Numbered from the stretch's first letter, positions 16,198 through 21,957 are shown. The stretch: DNA of 45,673 nucleotides from a bacterium (GCA_030700025.1 JAUYKI010000003.1:1-45673), one strand, 5' to 3'. Notes: generated by a model not told the origin, from the sequence alone. A program made the numbers and translations.

Positions 16198-16227
16198 ACC
16201 CCTCGCAATGCGAGGGGTCTTTTTTTT
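16198..16227 (+). terminator. Terminator of the thiolase-fadJ operon
   Basis: ACCCCTCGC, AAT, GCGAGGGGT then eight T. Confidence 0.9.
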
Positions 16228-16238
16228 GGCGCGACATT

Positions 16239-16247
16239 TGCTATACT
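16239..16247 (+). promoter_or_regulatory. Extended -10 (TGcTATACT) for the 16284 gene pair
   Basis: A good extended -10 with no clear -35. It leaves a leader of about 30 nt with AGGGAGGGG at 16272-16280, the layout of the SD class of genes. Confidence 0.5.
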
Positions 16248-16283
16248 AAACTTAGTTTTTTTAACAGCGCTAGGGAGGGGAAC

Positions 16284-16649
16284 ATGGCAAAATATATTGG
16301 CGTTTTAGCCGGGTATTTTGAAACCGGAACCGAGGGCCAAATTTGGGTTTTACTGGAAGATGGAAAAGAAGGCTATGATGCCATGAAGCTTATTGAACTC
16401 GGCGATCATCTGCGGATTTACGGCGAAGATAATAAAATTCTTTTTGACGGAAAAATTATTCCGGATTTTGAAATTGGCCGGACGCCTTATCCGCTCAATC
16501 CGAAATACGGCCAGCCGTCGGCGCTGGGATTCTGGATTCATTGGACTCAAAAAGGTTTTACCGCCGACGATTGGGCGAGATTTTTTCTGCGGGAAGAATT
16601 TGGATTACCGCCTTTGCGGGCCGAACTCACCAAAACAGGGGGGAGATAA
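16284..16649 (+). CDS. Hypothetical soluble protein
   Basis: I do not recognise this 121-residue acidic protein. It starts MAKYIGVLAGYFETGTEGQI, has beta-rich segments (WVLLEDGKEGY, DHLRIYGEDNKILFDGKI) and a Pro/Gly/Trp-rich second half (ALGFWIHWTQKGFTADDWAR, then FFLREEFGLPP). No membrane helix or signal peptide. AGGGAGGGG four nt upstream fixes the start. It is followed 1 nt later by the nuclease-like gene, so the two are co-transcribed and may work together. Confidence 0.75.
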   Translation: MAKYIGVLAGYFETGTEGQIWVLLEDGKEGYDAMKLIELGDHLRIYGEDNKILFDGKIIPDFEIGRTPYPLNPKYGQPSALGFWIHWTQKGFTADDWARFFLREEFGLPPLRAELTKTGGR

Positions 16650-16650
16650 A

Positions 16651-17043
16651 ATGCCGAACATCTATCACGGCCGGGCGATCAAAGAAAAAGTGGAAGGGCA
16701 TTCCAAAATCGGATTAGTCGAAGACGTCCATGAATATGACAGCAAGATGGAAGCCCGTTGCGCCCGGGTCTTTATTAAATGCGGTGTCCGTTTTAAACCG
16801 CATGTGAAATTTGAATGCATGGACCGAGAAGGCAAGCCGTTCAGCTACACTGTGGATTTTCTTTTTGAAGCGTCGCAAAAATTGCTGGGCATTTCCGCCG
16901 CCGTGGAAGCGATTGAAGTCAAAGGCGCTCTTTGCCGGCATGATCTTTTGCGGATTGAAGCGCTGAAGTTCAAGCATGGCATCCGTACGTTTATTGCCAC
17001 AGAGCCGTTAATCGGCATGTGGGAACGCGAAGGGGTTCGATAA
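16651..17043 (+). CDS. Putative PD-(D/E)XK nuclease-like protein
   Basis: The 130 residues carry the spacing of a small PD-(D/E)XK fold: Glu34 in YDSKMEARCARVF (first helix), Asp69 in SYTVDFLFE, Glu89-x-Lys91 in AIEVKGALCRHDLLRIEAL, then a helix and strand (FKHGIRTFIATEP). This arrangement resembles phage-type endonucleases and TnsA/DUF1064-like proteins; the exact family is not certain. A G-rich SD (GGGGGGAG, 16637-16645 region) precedes the ATG, and it is the second gene of the 16284 pair. Its place at the edge of a tRNA with repeats is suggestive but not proof of a mobile origin. Confidence 0.65.
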   Translation: MPNIYHGRAIKEKVEGHSKIGLVEDVHEYDSKMEARCARVFIKCGVRFKPHVKFECMDREGKPFSYTVDFLFEASQKLLGISAAVEAIEVKGALCRHDLLRIEALKFKHGIRTFIATEPLIGMWEREGVR

Positions 17044-17054
17044 GAGCCTCTTTT

Positions 17055-17090
17055 TTATTTCCCTAAAAATAATGATTTTTAGGGAAATAA
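17055..17090. terminator. 16-bp perfect inverted repeat, likely terminator
   Basis: TTATTTCCCTAAAAAT, loop AATG, ATTTTTAGGGAAATAA, 11 nt after the nuclease-like gene. It is long for a terminator and AT-rich but could act on both strands. Confidence 0.6.
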
Positions 17091-17091
17091 T

Positions 17092-17116
17092 CCTTCCGAA
17101 GCTTTGCGAAGGAGGG
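17092..17116. repeat. Dispersed palindrome, intergenic copy
   Basis: CCTTCCGAAGCTTTGCGAAGG plus flank, same family as the in-gene copies at 3293-3320 and 30252-30277 (inverted CCTTCG arms around AAGCTT-like core). Confidence 0.65.
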
Positions 17117-17129
17117 TATTTTATGCGAA

Positions 17130-17160
17130 TTAAAAACTTCCACGTCGTGGAAGTTTTTAA
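17130..17160. repeat. 14-bp perfect inverted repeat
   Basis: TTAAAAACTTCCAC, loop GTC, GTGGAAGTTTTTAA. It stands between the previous palindrome and a tRNA 3'-end fragment; no gene explains it. Confidence 0.7.
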
Positions 17161-17164
17161 ATTT

Positions 17165-17183
17165 GCTCCGGAGACAGGATTCG
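17165..17183 (-). repeat. Copy of the tRNA-Asn 3' end (direct repeat)
   Basis: Nineteen bases (GCTCCGGAGACAGGATTCG on plus) are identical to 17293-17311 within tRNA-Asn, same orientation, 128 bp away. Just beyond, GGTTCGAATCCTGC (17230-17243, plus) is a second T-arm-like fragment in the other orientation. Such partial tRNA 3' ends are typical of old attachment sites. Confidence 0.75.
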
Positions 17184-17255
17184 CCTCTCCTTTCAGTCGA
17201 GACCTCATTACTTCGTAATTTCGGCCTTCGGTTCGAATCCTGCGGATATACAGAC

Positions 17256-17289
17256 AAAATAAAATCGGCACAAATGCCGATTTTATTTT
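17256..17289 (-). terminator. Terminator of tRNA-Asn
   Basis: AAAATAAAATCGGCA, loop CAAA, TGCCGATTTTATTTT: a 15-bp stem immediately 3' of the tRNA on the minus strand, ending in T-rich sequence. Confidence 0.75.
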
Positions 17290-17331
17290 ATGGCTCCGGA
17301 GACAGGATTCGAACCTGTGACCCGCCGATTA

Positions 17332-17868
17332 CACTTAATCCATTATTACTAATGGCGTGGACTATATCATGACCCCCTAAGGGTCCGAGGCGCTTCGTCC
17401 CGCAACGCGGGACTACTCCTAAAAAGGATAGTCTCTACACCTTCTCCAATTTAATTTGGAGCTTGGCTCGGGATTGTCCAAAAATTGGATTTCCCCGAAT
17501 TCACCTCGTTTTTCAACCTAAATTTCTTTAGGAAGCTGCGAAATACCGTCATGCACTTCCATATGACAATTCGCGCATAATAAAACGCATTTATCTATTT
17601 CGGCTTTAATCTTTTCCCAAGATCGGGTAAGTCCTTTTACGGACAACCCAAATTCTTTTATTTTGGGATTTTTATGATGAAAGCTTAATGCGCGCGCGCA
17701 TTTTTTATAACCACACAAAATGCATTTGCCGCCTTTATATTCACGCGCCATCTCTCTAAGCTTTTTACGGCGTTTAGAAACAGCCTTGCGTAAATATTCT
17801 GCACGGTCGGCATAAGTTCGTTTATCTGGCATACATATGTTAAGTATACCATTGATGGAACTTAACCC
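17332..17868 (-). mobile_element. Group I intron (537 nt) with internal homing endonuclease gene
   Basis: The catalytic core elements follow in order on the minus strand, all downstream of the ORF: P (GAATTCGGGGAAATCC, 17487-17502), Q (ACAATCCCGAGCCAAGC, 17461-17477), R (GTGTAGAGACTATCC, 17426-17440) and S (ATGATATAGTCC, 17359-17370). R and S pair as P7 (GACTA/TAGTC). The intron starts GGGTTAAG after the exon U and ends in G. A hairpin with CCCGCGTTGCGGG lies between R and S (P8/P9 region). The endonuclease gene occupies the 5' part, starting 36 nt into the intron. Confidence 0.88.
17518..17832 (-). CDS. HNH homing endonuclease encoded in the tRNA intron
   Basis: The 104-residue protein has a basic N-terminal helix (YLRKAVSKRRKKLREMAREY), then a zinc-binding HNH/beta-beta-alpha-metal domain: CILC (37-40), FHHKNP (His52, His53, Asn55) and CANCHMEVH (86-94). 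It would cut intron-less tRNA-Asn alleles to spread the intron. It is translated from the same strand as the tRNA. The frame is intact, so homing may still be possible. It has no SD. Confidence 0.88.
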   Translation of the reverse strand: MPDKRTYADRAEYLRKAVSKRRKKLREMAREYKGGKCILCGYKKCARALSFHHKNPKIKEFGLSVKGLTRSWEKIKAEIDKCVLLCANCHMEVHDGISQLPKEI

Positions 17869-17952
17869 ACAGTCGGCCGCTCTACCGCTGAGCTACTCCG
17901 GAATATAAAAACAACTGAATTTAGTCTATCTAAAATAGGTATTTTAGTCAAA

Positions 17953-17971
17953 AATCCTGTCTCCGGAGCCA
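17953..17971 (+). repeat. Inverted copy of the tRNA-Asn 3' end
   Basis: AATCCTGTCTCCGGAGCCA equals the last 19 nt of tRNA-Asn including CCA, but on the plus strand, 51 bp beyond the tRNA 5' end. Together with 17165-17183 the tRNA is flanked on both sides by copies of its own 3' end. Confidence 0.75.
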
Positions 17972-18028
17972 AAAAATACGACTTGCTTCTTTTTGTAACT
18001 AACGCCAGGAAATCGGCGTTCTATTAGT

Positions 18029-18364
18029 ATGAATATTTCAAGGAAAAAATTCGTTATCATCTTCCTCATTTCCGGGTTCGCCTTTATGTTTATTACTACT
18101 TCGCTTCTGGGATCAACAGGCCCCCGAGGATTCCCTAAGCACCCGGACTCTTTTCTGAGAACGGCGTCACCAATAGCCTGGAAGAATATCGTATCCACGA
18201 TTATATCGCCTATCAAAATTGTTTTAATAGGACCTTTGTTGCTTTCTACCGATTTTTTGCGGGATGATCCGCCACCCCCATTTATTGGTATCTATCTCAT
18301 TTTCTACTGGTCAATTCTCGCCTTAGTTATTCATTACTTTTTCGGTAAAATAAAACACTCTTAG
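18029..18364 (+). CDS. Hypothetical membrane protein
   Basis: The 111 residues show an N-terminal membrane segment or signal anchor (FVIIFLISGFAFMFITTSLL, about 8-27), a middle amphipathic stretch (IVSTIISPIKIVLIGPLLLS, 54-73) and a C-terminal helix (FIGIYLIFYWSILALVIHYF, 85-104). No family recognised. The codon use is less GC-rich than the housekeeping block, consistent with an accessory segment. No SD upstream. Confidence 0.55.
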   Translation: MNISRKKFVIIFLISGFAFMFITTSLLGSTGPRGFPKHPDSFLRTASPIAWKNIVSTIISPIKIVLIGPLLLSTDFLRDDPPPPFIGIYLIFYWSILALVIHYFFGKIKHS

Positions 18365-18375
18365 TTCATTTATAT

Positions 18376-18381
18376 TAGAAT
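18376..18381 (+). promoter_or_regulatory. -10 box TAGAAT, leaderless 18388 gene
   Basis: TAGAAT, six bases (TTTTGT), ATG. Same geometry as other leaderless starts in the window. Confidence 0.45.
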
Positions 18382-18387
18382 TTTTGT

Positions 18388-18555
18388 ATGAATAAGATTA
18401 AACTGCTATGTTTTACGCTTGCCATATTATTCGGCGCGTTTATGTTTGTATATGGCGAATATGACGATAGCCCCGGAGGACAATTGCTGGGATTGCTGGT
18501 GGTCATTGCCAGTATTATAGGTATATTAAAAATAAGGCGAAGCCAACAAAAATAA
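18388..18555 (+). CDS. Very small two-helix membrane protein
   Basis: A 55-residue frame (MNKIKLLCFTLAILFGAFMF start) has two hydrophobic stretches (about 4-21 and 33-48) separated by an acidic GEYDDSPGGQ loop, and a basic end KIRRSQQK. It is too short for most gene callers, but the -10 at the leaderless distance and a normal codon pattern support it. Function unknown. Confidence 0.5.
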   Translation: MNKIKLLCFTLAILFGAFMFVYGEYDDSPGGQLLGLLVVIASIIGILKIRRSQQK

Positions 18556-18572
18556 TCGTAGCTAATTAAAAC

Positions 18573-18878
18573 ATGACTACTAACCCTTTTTATAACGCAT
18601 TACTTGCGATCATTTCTATCGTAGCGCTCGTGTCTGGGGCGATCCTTGGACCTCGTTTTTTGGGCGGTCCGGAAGAAAGCATTATTTATCCCATGCTGGG
18701 GCTCGCGGTTTTTACGCTTTCAGCGGCCGTAATGGCGTACCTCTTTTTCTATCAGCCGATTATAATGTTTCTCGACGGTCAGCGCGAAAAGGGGATCAAA
18801 TTGTTTCTTCAAACGATAGGAGTATTTGCCGTAGGAACCGTGATACTGCTTCTCATTTCGCTCACTGCGCGTGGATAA
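18573..18878 (+). CDS. Hypothetical membrane protein, three helices
   Basis: The 101 residues contain three membrane segments (about 8-28, 39-63 and 80-97). A short cytoplasmic loop, FLDGQREKGIKLF, sits before the third. Unrecognised. It stands 17 nt after the 55-aa gene and may share its transcript, making a small membrane-protein cluster with the genes at 18029 and 18388. Confidence 0.6.
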   Translation: MTTNPFYNALLAIISIVALVSGAILGPRFLGGPEESIIYPMLGLAVFTLSAAVMAYLFFYQPIIMFLDGQREKGIKLFLQTIGVFAVGTVILLLISLTARG

Positions 18879-19009
18879 AAGAGCCATGAAAAAATTTGAT
18901 ATCGCCGAGCTAGAGAAAGCGTATTAAGGAACTAAATATTCACAGCCCCCACTTTTATATTAAAAGTTGCTTTTAACTCAAAAATTTGGCTTAAAAAAAC
19001 GAAAGGCGG

Positions 19010-19015
19010 TAAAAT
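19010..19015 (+). promoter_or_regulatory. -10 box TAAAAT, leaderless 19022 gene
   Basis: TAAAAT, GAATTT, ATG: 6-nt gap, no SD. Confidence 0.45.
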
Positions 19016-19021
19016 GAATTT

Positions 19022-19528
19022 ATGAATTACGACCCAATTAATTTCTCTAGAAAATTAGTAAAAGGACGGATTGCCGAGATGATATTCGAGCAGATGTTGC
19101 GCGATACGGGAGGTTTTACGATTCTCGCTTTCGGATACGAAAGCGTACTTCCGGAGCTTGCTCATCGTCAGCATGATATGAATGCCGAAGAGACTATGGA
19201 GATTATCCGTCGAGCGCCTGATTTCGCAGTAATTAATAACTCATCACACGACGTACATCTTATTGAAGTAAAGTACATGATGCGACCAAGAACGGAATGG
19301 ATTCTTCGTGATGCAAAGCGGATGTATGAATCTTGGAAGCCATCGTATCTATTTCTGGCAACTCCGGAAGGTTTTTTCTTTGATATGGCTAGTATTATTG
19401 TTGAGAAAAAAGGAATAATTTCACCACTTGTTCATCCTCAGATACCAAAAGAGCTTCAGATTAAATACACCGCACTTCTAAATGAATTTATTATTCAAAA
19501 TGGTAAATCAAATACGACTAGTGAGTAA
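19022..19528 (+). CDS. PD-(D/E)XK nuclease-like protein
   Basis: The 168-residue protein has a classical motif: helix with Glu19 (GRIAEMIFEQMLR), then RRAPDFAVI (Asp67) and, 15 residues on, HLIEVKY (Glu82, Lys84), followed by an Arg/Glu helix and the strand SYLFLATPEGF. Active-site residues are intact. Comparable stand-alone nuclease-fold proteins accompany defence or repair genes, but its substrate is unknown and no methyltransferase is beside it. It is followed 11 nt later by the membrane-bound winged-helix gene, so an operon is likely. Confidence 0.7.
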   Translation: MNYDPINFSRKLVKGRIAEMIFEQMLRDTGGFTILAFGYESVLPELAHRQHDMNAEETMEIIRRAPDFAVINNSSHDVHLIEVKYMMRPRTEWILRDAKRMYESWKPSYLFLATPEGFFFDMASIIVEKKGIISPLVHPQIPKELQIKYTALLNEFIIQNGKSNTTSE

Positions 19529-19539
19529 AAAATAAATTC

Positions 19540-19881
19540 ATGGGACAAATATCTTTATTTATAATCGCGTTAGTTATTATTTTTGTCAGTTTTGTATTGG
19601 TAATATCGCGGCGGGAGGCTAAGAAACACGGAACGAGCGCGAAGGAAGAATTTGTCGGAATTTGTAAATCGGCAATTGAGACGGCTTCGCAGAAGGAGGT
19701 CCGCAAAGAACGCGCGCTCGCGCTTTTGCGCTCGCGCGGGGAACTCTCCAGCTCCGACATTCGCGAGGCGCTGGGAGTTTCCAGCCGCACAGCCGTGCGC
19801 TATCTGGATGAGCTTGAAGCCGAGGGCAAGGTGGAGCAAGTCGGCAAAATCGGCCACTTCGTCACTTATCGCCCAAAATAA
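19540..19881 (+). CDS. Membrane-anchored winged-helix DNA-binding protein
   Basis: One N-terminal helix (ISLFIIALVIIFVSFVLVIS, residues 4-23) precedes a linker and a winged helix-turn-helix (RALALLRSRGELSSSDIREA, LGVSSRTAVRYLDELEAEGK, with wing VEQVGKIGHFVTYRPK). It would bind DNA from the membrane. Such proteins can sense envelope or partner state; here it may regulate the adjacent nuclease-fold gene. A 34-bp palindrome begins at its stop codon. Confidence 0.75.
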   Translation: MGQISLFIIALVIIFVSFVLVISRREAKKHGTSAKEEFVGICKSAIETASQKEVRKERALALLRSRGELSSSDIREALGVSSRTAVRYLDELEAEGKVEQVGKIGHFVTYRPK

Positions 19882-19913
19882 CATTCTAACATTCTGCAGA
19901 ATGTTAGAATGTT
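19880..19913. repeat. 34-bp perfect palindrome (ACATTCT family), copy 1
   Basis: Perfect palindrome centred on CTGCAG with nested ACATTCT direct repeats in each arm. A second copy at 28360-28393 differs by one base in each arm, A-T changed to C-G, which keeps the pairing. This covariation says the fold is under selection. Confidence 0.85.
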
Positions 19914-20022
19914 GTGAATGCGCCAGGCGGGTGGCGTATTGGAAATTCACGGCTCATGCCGAGGAGAATAAAAAAGCATAATTTATTGCGCGATTTTTGC
20001 GCATTTCACATCTGATACACTT

Positions 20023-20050
20023 TTGTCATAGTTCTGAAAAGTGGTAATAT
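20023..20050 (+). promoter_or_regulatory. Promoter of the candidate small RNA
   Basis: TTGTCA (20023-20028), 16-nt spacer, TAATAT (20045-20050). Confidence 0.55.
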
Positions 20051-20094
20051 TTCTACTGAAATAGTGAGAATCGGTACGGTTACGGCTTCACCGA

Positions 20095-20114
20095 CCTGCC
20101 TGCCGGCAGGCAGG
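20095..20114. repeat. CTGCC-rich dispersed palindrome, perfect copy
   Basis: CCTGCCTGCCGGCAGGCAGG, a perfect 20-bp palindrome; the related copy is at 3141-3159. Confidence 0.8.
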
Positions 20115-20173
20115 GAGCTCGGCCGAGGGTCGAGGGGCGCAAGAGGGATTTATCTCTCCCGCTCGCTGTTCCC

Positions 20174-20203
20174 GCAAAAAACTCCCATGTCGGGAGTTTT
20201 TTG
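20174..20203 (+). terminator. Terminator (GCAAAAAACTCCC type), copy 1
   Basis: GCAAAAAACTCCC, loop ATGT, GGGAGTTTTTTGC-like arm. The same stem occurs at 21958-21988 with only the loop changed; the pair brackets the 20236-21951 genes. Confidence 0.85.
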
Positions 20204-20220
20204 CTACAAAGGGTAACAAG

Positions 20221-20229
20221 TGATAAAAT
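20221..20229 (+). promoter_or_regulatory. Extended -10 (TGaTAAAAT), leaderless 20236 gene
   Basis: The -10 ends at 20229, then TGAATT, then the ATG. Confidence 0.5.
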
Positions 20230-20235
20230 TGAATT

Positions 20236-20862
20236 ATGAAACGACTTAACTTATTCATAATCGCCGGGGTGATTGTTTTTGGTGGTTTTGTTGCTGTTTC
20301 TCCTGTTGGCGCTCAAACGGATAATCATACCGCTCGCGAAGAAGCGGAGGGTGAGATCGTGTGGCAGAAACTTCAATCAAAAGAGGTTGTATGCGGAGAT
20401 TTATCTGACGAAGATTTTGGCGCGCTTGGTGAATACTACATGGGACAAATGTTGGGAGATTCGCATGAGGCAATGAATGAGATGATGACGAGAATGCATG
20501 GCGAAGACGGCGAAGAGCAGATTCACATTATCATGGGTAAACGGCTTTCTGGATGCGATACCTCCGCAACCGTTCCCGGAATCAGCGGCGGCTGGATGCC
20601 GATGATGAACATGCTTGCCCCGTACCAAAGCGGAGCTTTTGGTTCGGGGATGTGGTCCTTTGGCTCTTTCGGCTGGATTTTTATGATTCTCTGGTGGGTT
20701 CTGATCATCGCCGGAATTGTCGCGCTTATTAAATGGCTTGCCGGTCAATCTCGCGGTTCCCGCGAAGGCGAAAAGTCGGCGCTCGAGATTCTAAAAGAAC
20801 GCTACGCCAAAGGTGAGATAGACAAAAAGGAGTTCGAGGAAAAGAAAAAGGATTTAAGTTGA
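20236..20862 (+). CDS. Secreted/membrane SHOCT-domain protein
   Basis: A signal peptide or anchor (LFIIAGVIVFGGFVAVSP, about 6-23, with VGAQ as likely cleavage region) precedes a Met-rich extracellular part (YYMGQMLGDSHEAMNEMMTR, then a Gly/Met segment), a membrane helix (FGWIFMILWWVLIIAGIVAL, about 138-158) and a C-terminal SHOCT motif (ALEILKERYAKGEIDKKEFE). SHOCT modules end many small membrane proteins and are thought to mediate oligomerisation; Met/His-rich stretches hint at metal contact, which is inference. It leads a group with DUF2061 and DsrE-like genes. Confidence 0.75.
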   Translation: MKRLNLFIIAGVIVFGGFVAVSPVGAQTDNHTAREEAEGEIVWQKLQSKEVVCGDLSDEDFGALGEYYMGQMLGDSHEAMNEMMTRMHGEDGEEQIHIIMGKRLSGCDTSATVPGISGGWMPMMNMLAPYQSGAFGSGMWSFGSFGWIFMILWWVLIIAGIVALIKWLAGQSRGSREGEKSALEILKERYAKGEIDKKEFEEKKKDLS

Positions 20863-20868
20863 CCACCC

Positions 20869-21090
20869 ATGGCAACAAACTCTATCAAAGCGGCGGTTCA
20901 AGATAGTCATATCCGCCCCATAATAAAAACGGTAAGCTGGAGAATACTCGCCATGATTATTACCGGCGCGGTTGTTTATGCATATACCGGCGAAATCAAG
21001 AAGTCGGGAGAAATTTCAGTAGTCGCAGGTCTAATATTAACCTTTGCTTATTATCTACATGAGAGATTTTGGGCGTGGGTTAGGAAATAA
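20869..21090 (+). CDS. DUF2061 family membrane protein
   Basis: The 73 residues match DUF2061: HIRPIIKTVSWRILAMIITG, then VVYAYTGEIKKSGEISVVAG and LILTFAYYLHERFWAWVRK. Two membrane helices are evident. Family function is not established; it often occurs near sulfur-assimilation or thiol genes. It starts 6 nt after the SHOCT gene and ends 2 nt before the DsrE-like gene, so all are one operon. Confidence 0.85.
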   Translation: MATNSIKAAVQDSHIRPIIKTVSWRILAMIITGAVVYAYTGEIKKSGEISVVAGLILTFAYYLHERFWAWVRK

Positions 21091-21092
21091 TC

Positions 21093-21419
21093 ATGAAGTT
21101 CGGCATTATCTTACAATCAAATAAACCGGAGCATGTTTGGAACACATTTCGTTTCGGCATCACTGCATTAAAAGCAAGCCACACCGTAACGATATTCTTA
21201 ATGAACGAGGGGGCTGAACTTGAGACAATTTCCGATACTAAAGATTTTGATATTTCAAAGAAAACTGCGGAATACAAGGAATTGAAAGGAAATCTTTACG
21301 CCTGCGGAACTTGTTTAGAGCTTCGTGGCAAAAAAGAAACCGGGGTATGCCCAGTTTCTACGATGACGGATTTACTTAGAATGGTTGAAGAATCGGATAA
21401 AGTGTTAGTGTTCGGATAA
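21093..21419 (+). CDS. DsrE-like sulfur-relay protein
   Basis: The 108-residue protein fits the DsrE/DsrF fold: KFGIILQSNKPEHVWNTFRF start, HTVTIFLMNEGAEL, and ELKGNLYACGTCLELRGKK with a Cys pair (CGTC) plus Cys at GVCPVSTM, ending in DKVLVFG. DsrE-type proteins carry persulfide on a conserved Cys; the Cys positions here are compatible. The neighbouring DUF2061 and Met-rich membrane protein suggest a thiol or metal role for the operon, which is inference. Confidence 0.82.
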   Translation: MKFGIILQSNKPEHVWNTFRFGITALKASHTVTIFLMNEGAELETISDTKDFDISKKTAEYKELKGNLYACGTCLELRGKKETGVCPVSTMTDLLRMVEESDKVLVFG

Positions 21420-21468
21420 TCGCTTAAAAAGCCATCGAACCTATAAATATAATTAACAAAAAATTACA

Positions 21469-21951
21469 ATGAAAAAATTACTTATCGTTTCATCGGTATT
21501 AGCTATTTTAGCAGGTGTTATTTTGGTAACGGGCGGTATCTGGGGCATTTATTTTACATATAAAAATGTATCCGAAGAAAAAATCGTAACCCCGAAAGAT
21601 TCCGCCATTCCCGAACAACCGGTGCGCGGCCCCCTAACTCTTAAAGCGCAAGCCGATATCATCAGAGAACATACATTAAAAATGACAGGAGGCAAAACAT
21701 TTTCGGAAATGCCCCGCCAAATACTGAAATTAGACGACAATGGGAATTCCGTTTTGGATACGGAGGGTAATCCCGTTATGGTGGCAAATACCGCTCGTGA
21801 CATTTGGATAACGGCAACGACCCTTCGCACAGCTTTACATGTAGGAATTTTGACCTATGTTTTTTCTGGTATGATTTTATTGTTTGGTCTTATTTCAATG
21901 TGGACGGGCGTTGTTTTTTACGCCCTGAGCCGTGAACGACAAAATGTGTGA
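21469..21951 (+). CDS. Hypothetical membrane protein with extracytoplasmic loop
   Basis: Of 160 residues, 4-30 form the first membrane helix (ISSVLAILAGVILVTGGIWG-like) and 121-147 the second (VGILTYVFSGMILLFGLISM), with ~90 residues outside between them (ILKLDDNGNSVLDTEGNPVM and others). Topology fits a DUF3185-like or porin-associated membrane protein, but I cannot name a family. TATAAT at 21448-21453 could give it its own short-leader mRNA. A terminator follows. Confidence 0.65.
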   Translation: MKKLLIVSSVLAILAGVILVTGGIWGIYFTYKNVSEEKIVTPKDSAIPEQPVRGPLTLKAQADIIREHTLKMTGGKTFSEMPRQILKLDDNGNSVLDTEGNPVMVANTARDIWITATTLRTALHVGILTYVFSGMILLFGLISMWTGVVFYALSRERQNV

Positions 21952-21957
21952 TCATGC

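Larger units (their letters stand above)
17291..17902 (-). tRNA. tRNA-Asn(GTT), split by a group I intron
   Basis: On the minus strand the 5' exon (17902-17869) gives acceptor TCCGGAG, D-arm GCTC..GAGC and anticodon 5' half GCCGACTGT. The 3' exon (17331-17291) gives TAATCGGC, then the T-arm with GTTCGAATC and acceptor CTCCGGA, discriminator G and encoded CCA. Joined, the anticodon loop is CTGTTAA, anticodon GTT (Asn). The intron lies between anticodon positions 35 and 36: the upstream exon ends in U and the intron in G, the group I rule. The tRNA needs splicing to work. Confidence 0.9.
20057..20206 (+). ncRNA. Candidate intergenic small RNA (~150 nt)
   Basis: A promoter and a terminator enclose ~150 nt with no open frame or SD. 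The transcript would contain CGGTACGGTTACGGCTTCACCG-type pairing at the 5' side (GGT..ACC arms), the palindrome CCTGCCTGCCGGCAGGCAGG, a GAGCTCGGCCGAG stem and the final terminator hairpin. No tRNA, tmRNA, 6S or RNase P core is recognisable. It could instead be a long untranslated leader with an early terminator for the 20236 gene. Confidence 0.35.
19914..20235. other. Non-coding stretch with candidate small RNA
   Basis: No convincing gene. It holds the promoter at 20023-20050, the GC palindrome at 20095-20114, a terminator at 20174-20203, and the -10 of the next gene at 20224-20229. An in-frame continuation of shadows is not supported. Confidence 0.6.

Noticed and set aside
17044-17290. CRISPR array
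   Set aside because: The palindromes are different from each other and irregularly spaced; no repeat-spacer pattern, here or elsewhere in the window.
17165-17311. A complete integrated element between tRNA 3'-end direct repeats
   Set aside because: Only 128 bp separate the copies and no integrase is present; at most a scar.
17008-17372. Frames giving peptides such as GSGDRIRTCDPP and YPQDSNRR
   Set aside because: These are translations of tRNA-Asn antisense and of tRNA-like fragments, a known source of false protein calls.
18880-18930. A 13-codon frame after the 18573 gene
   Set aside because: Too short and without supporting signals.
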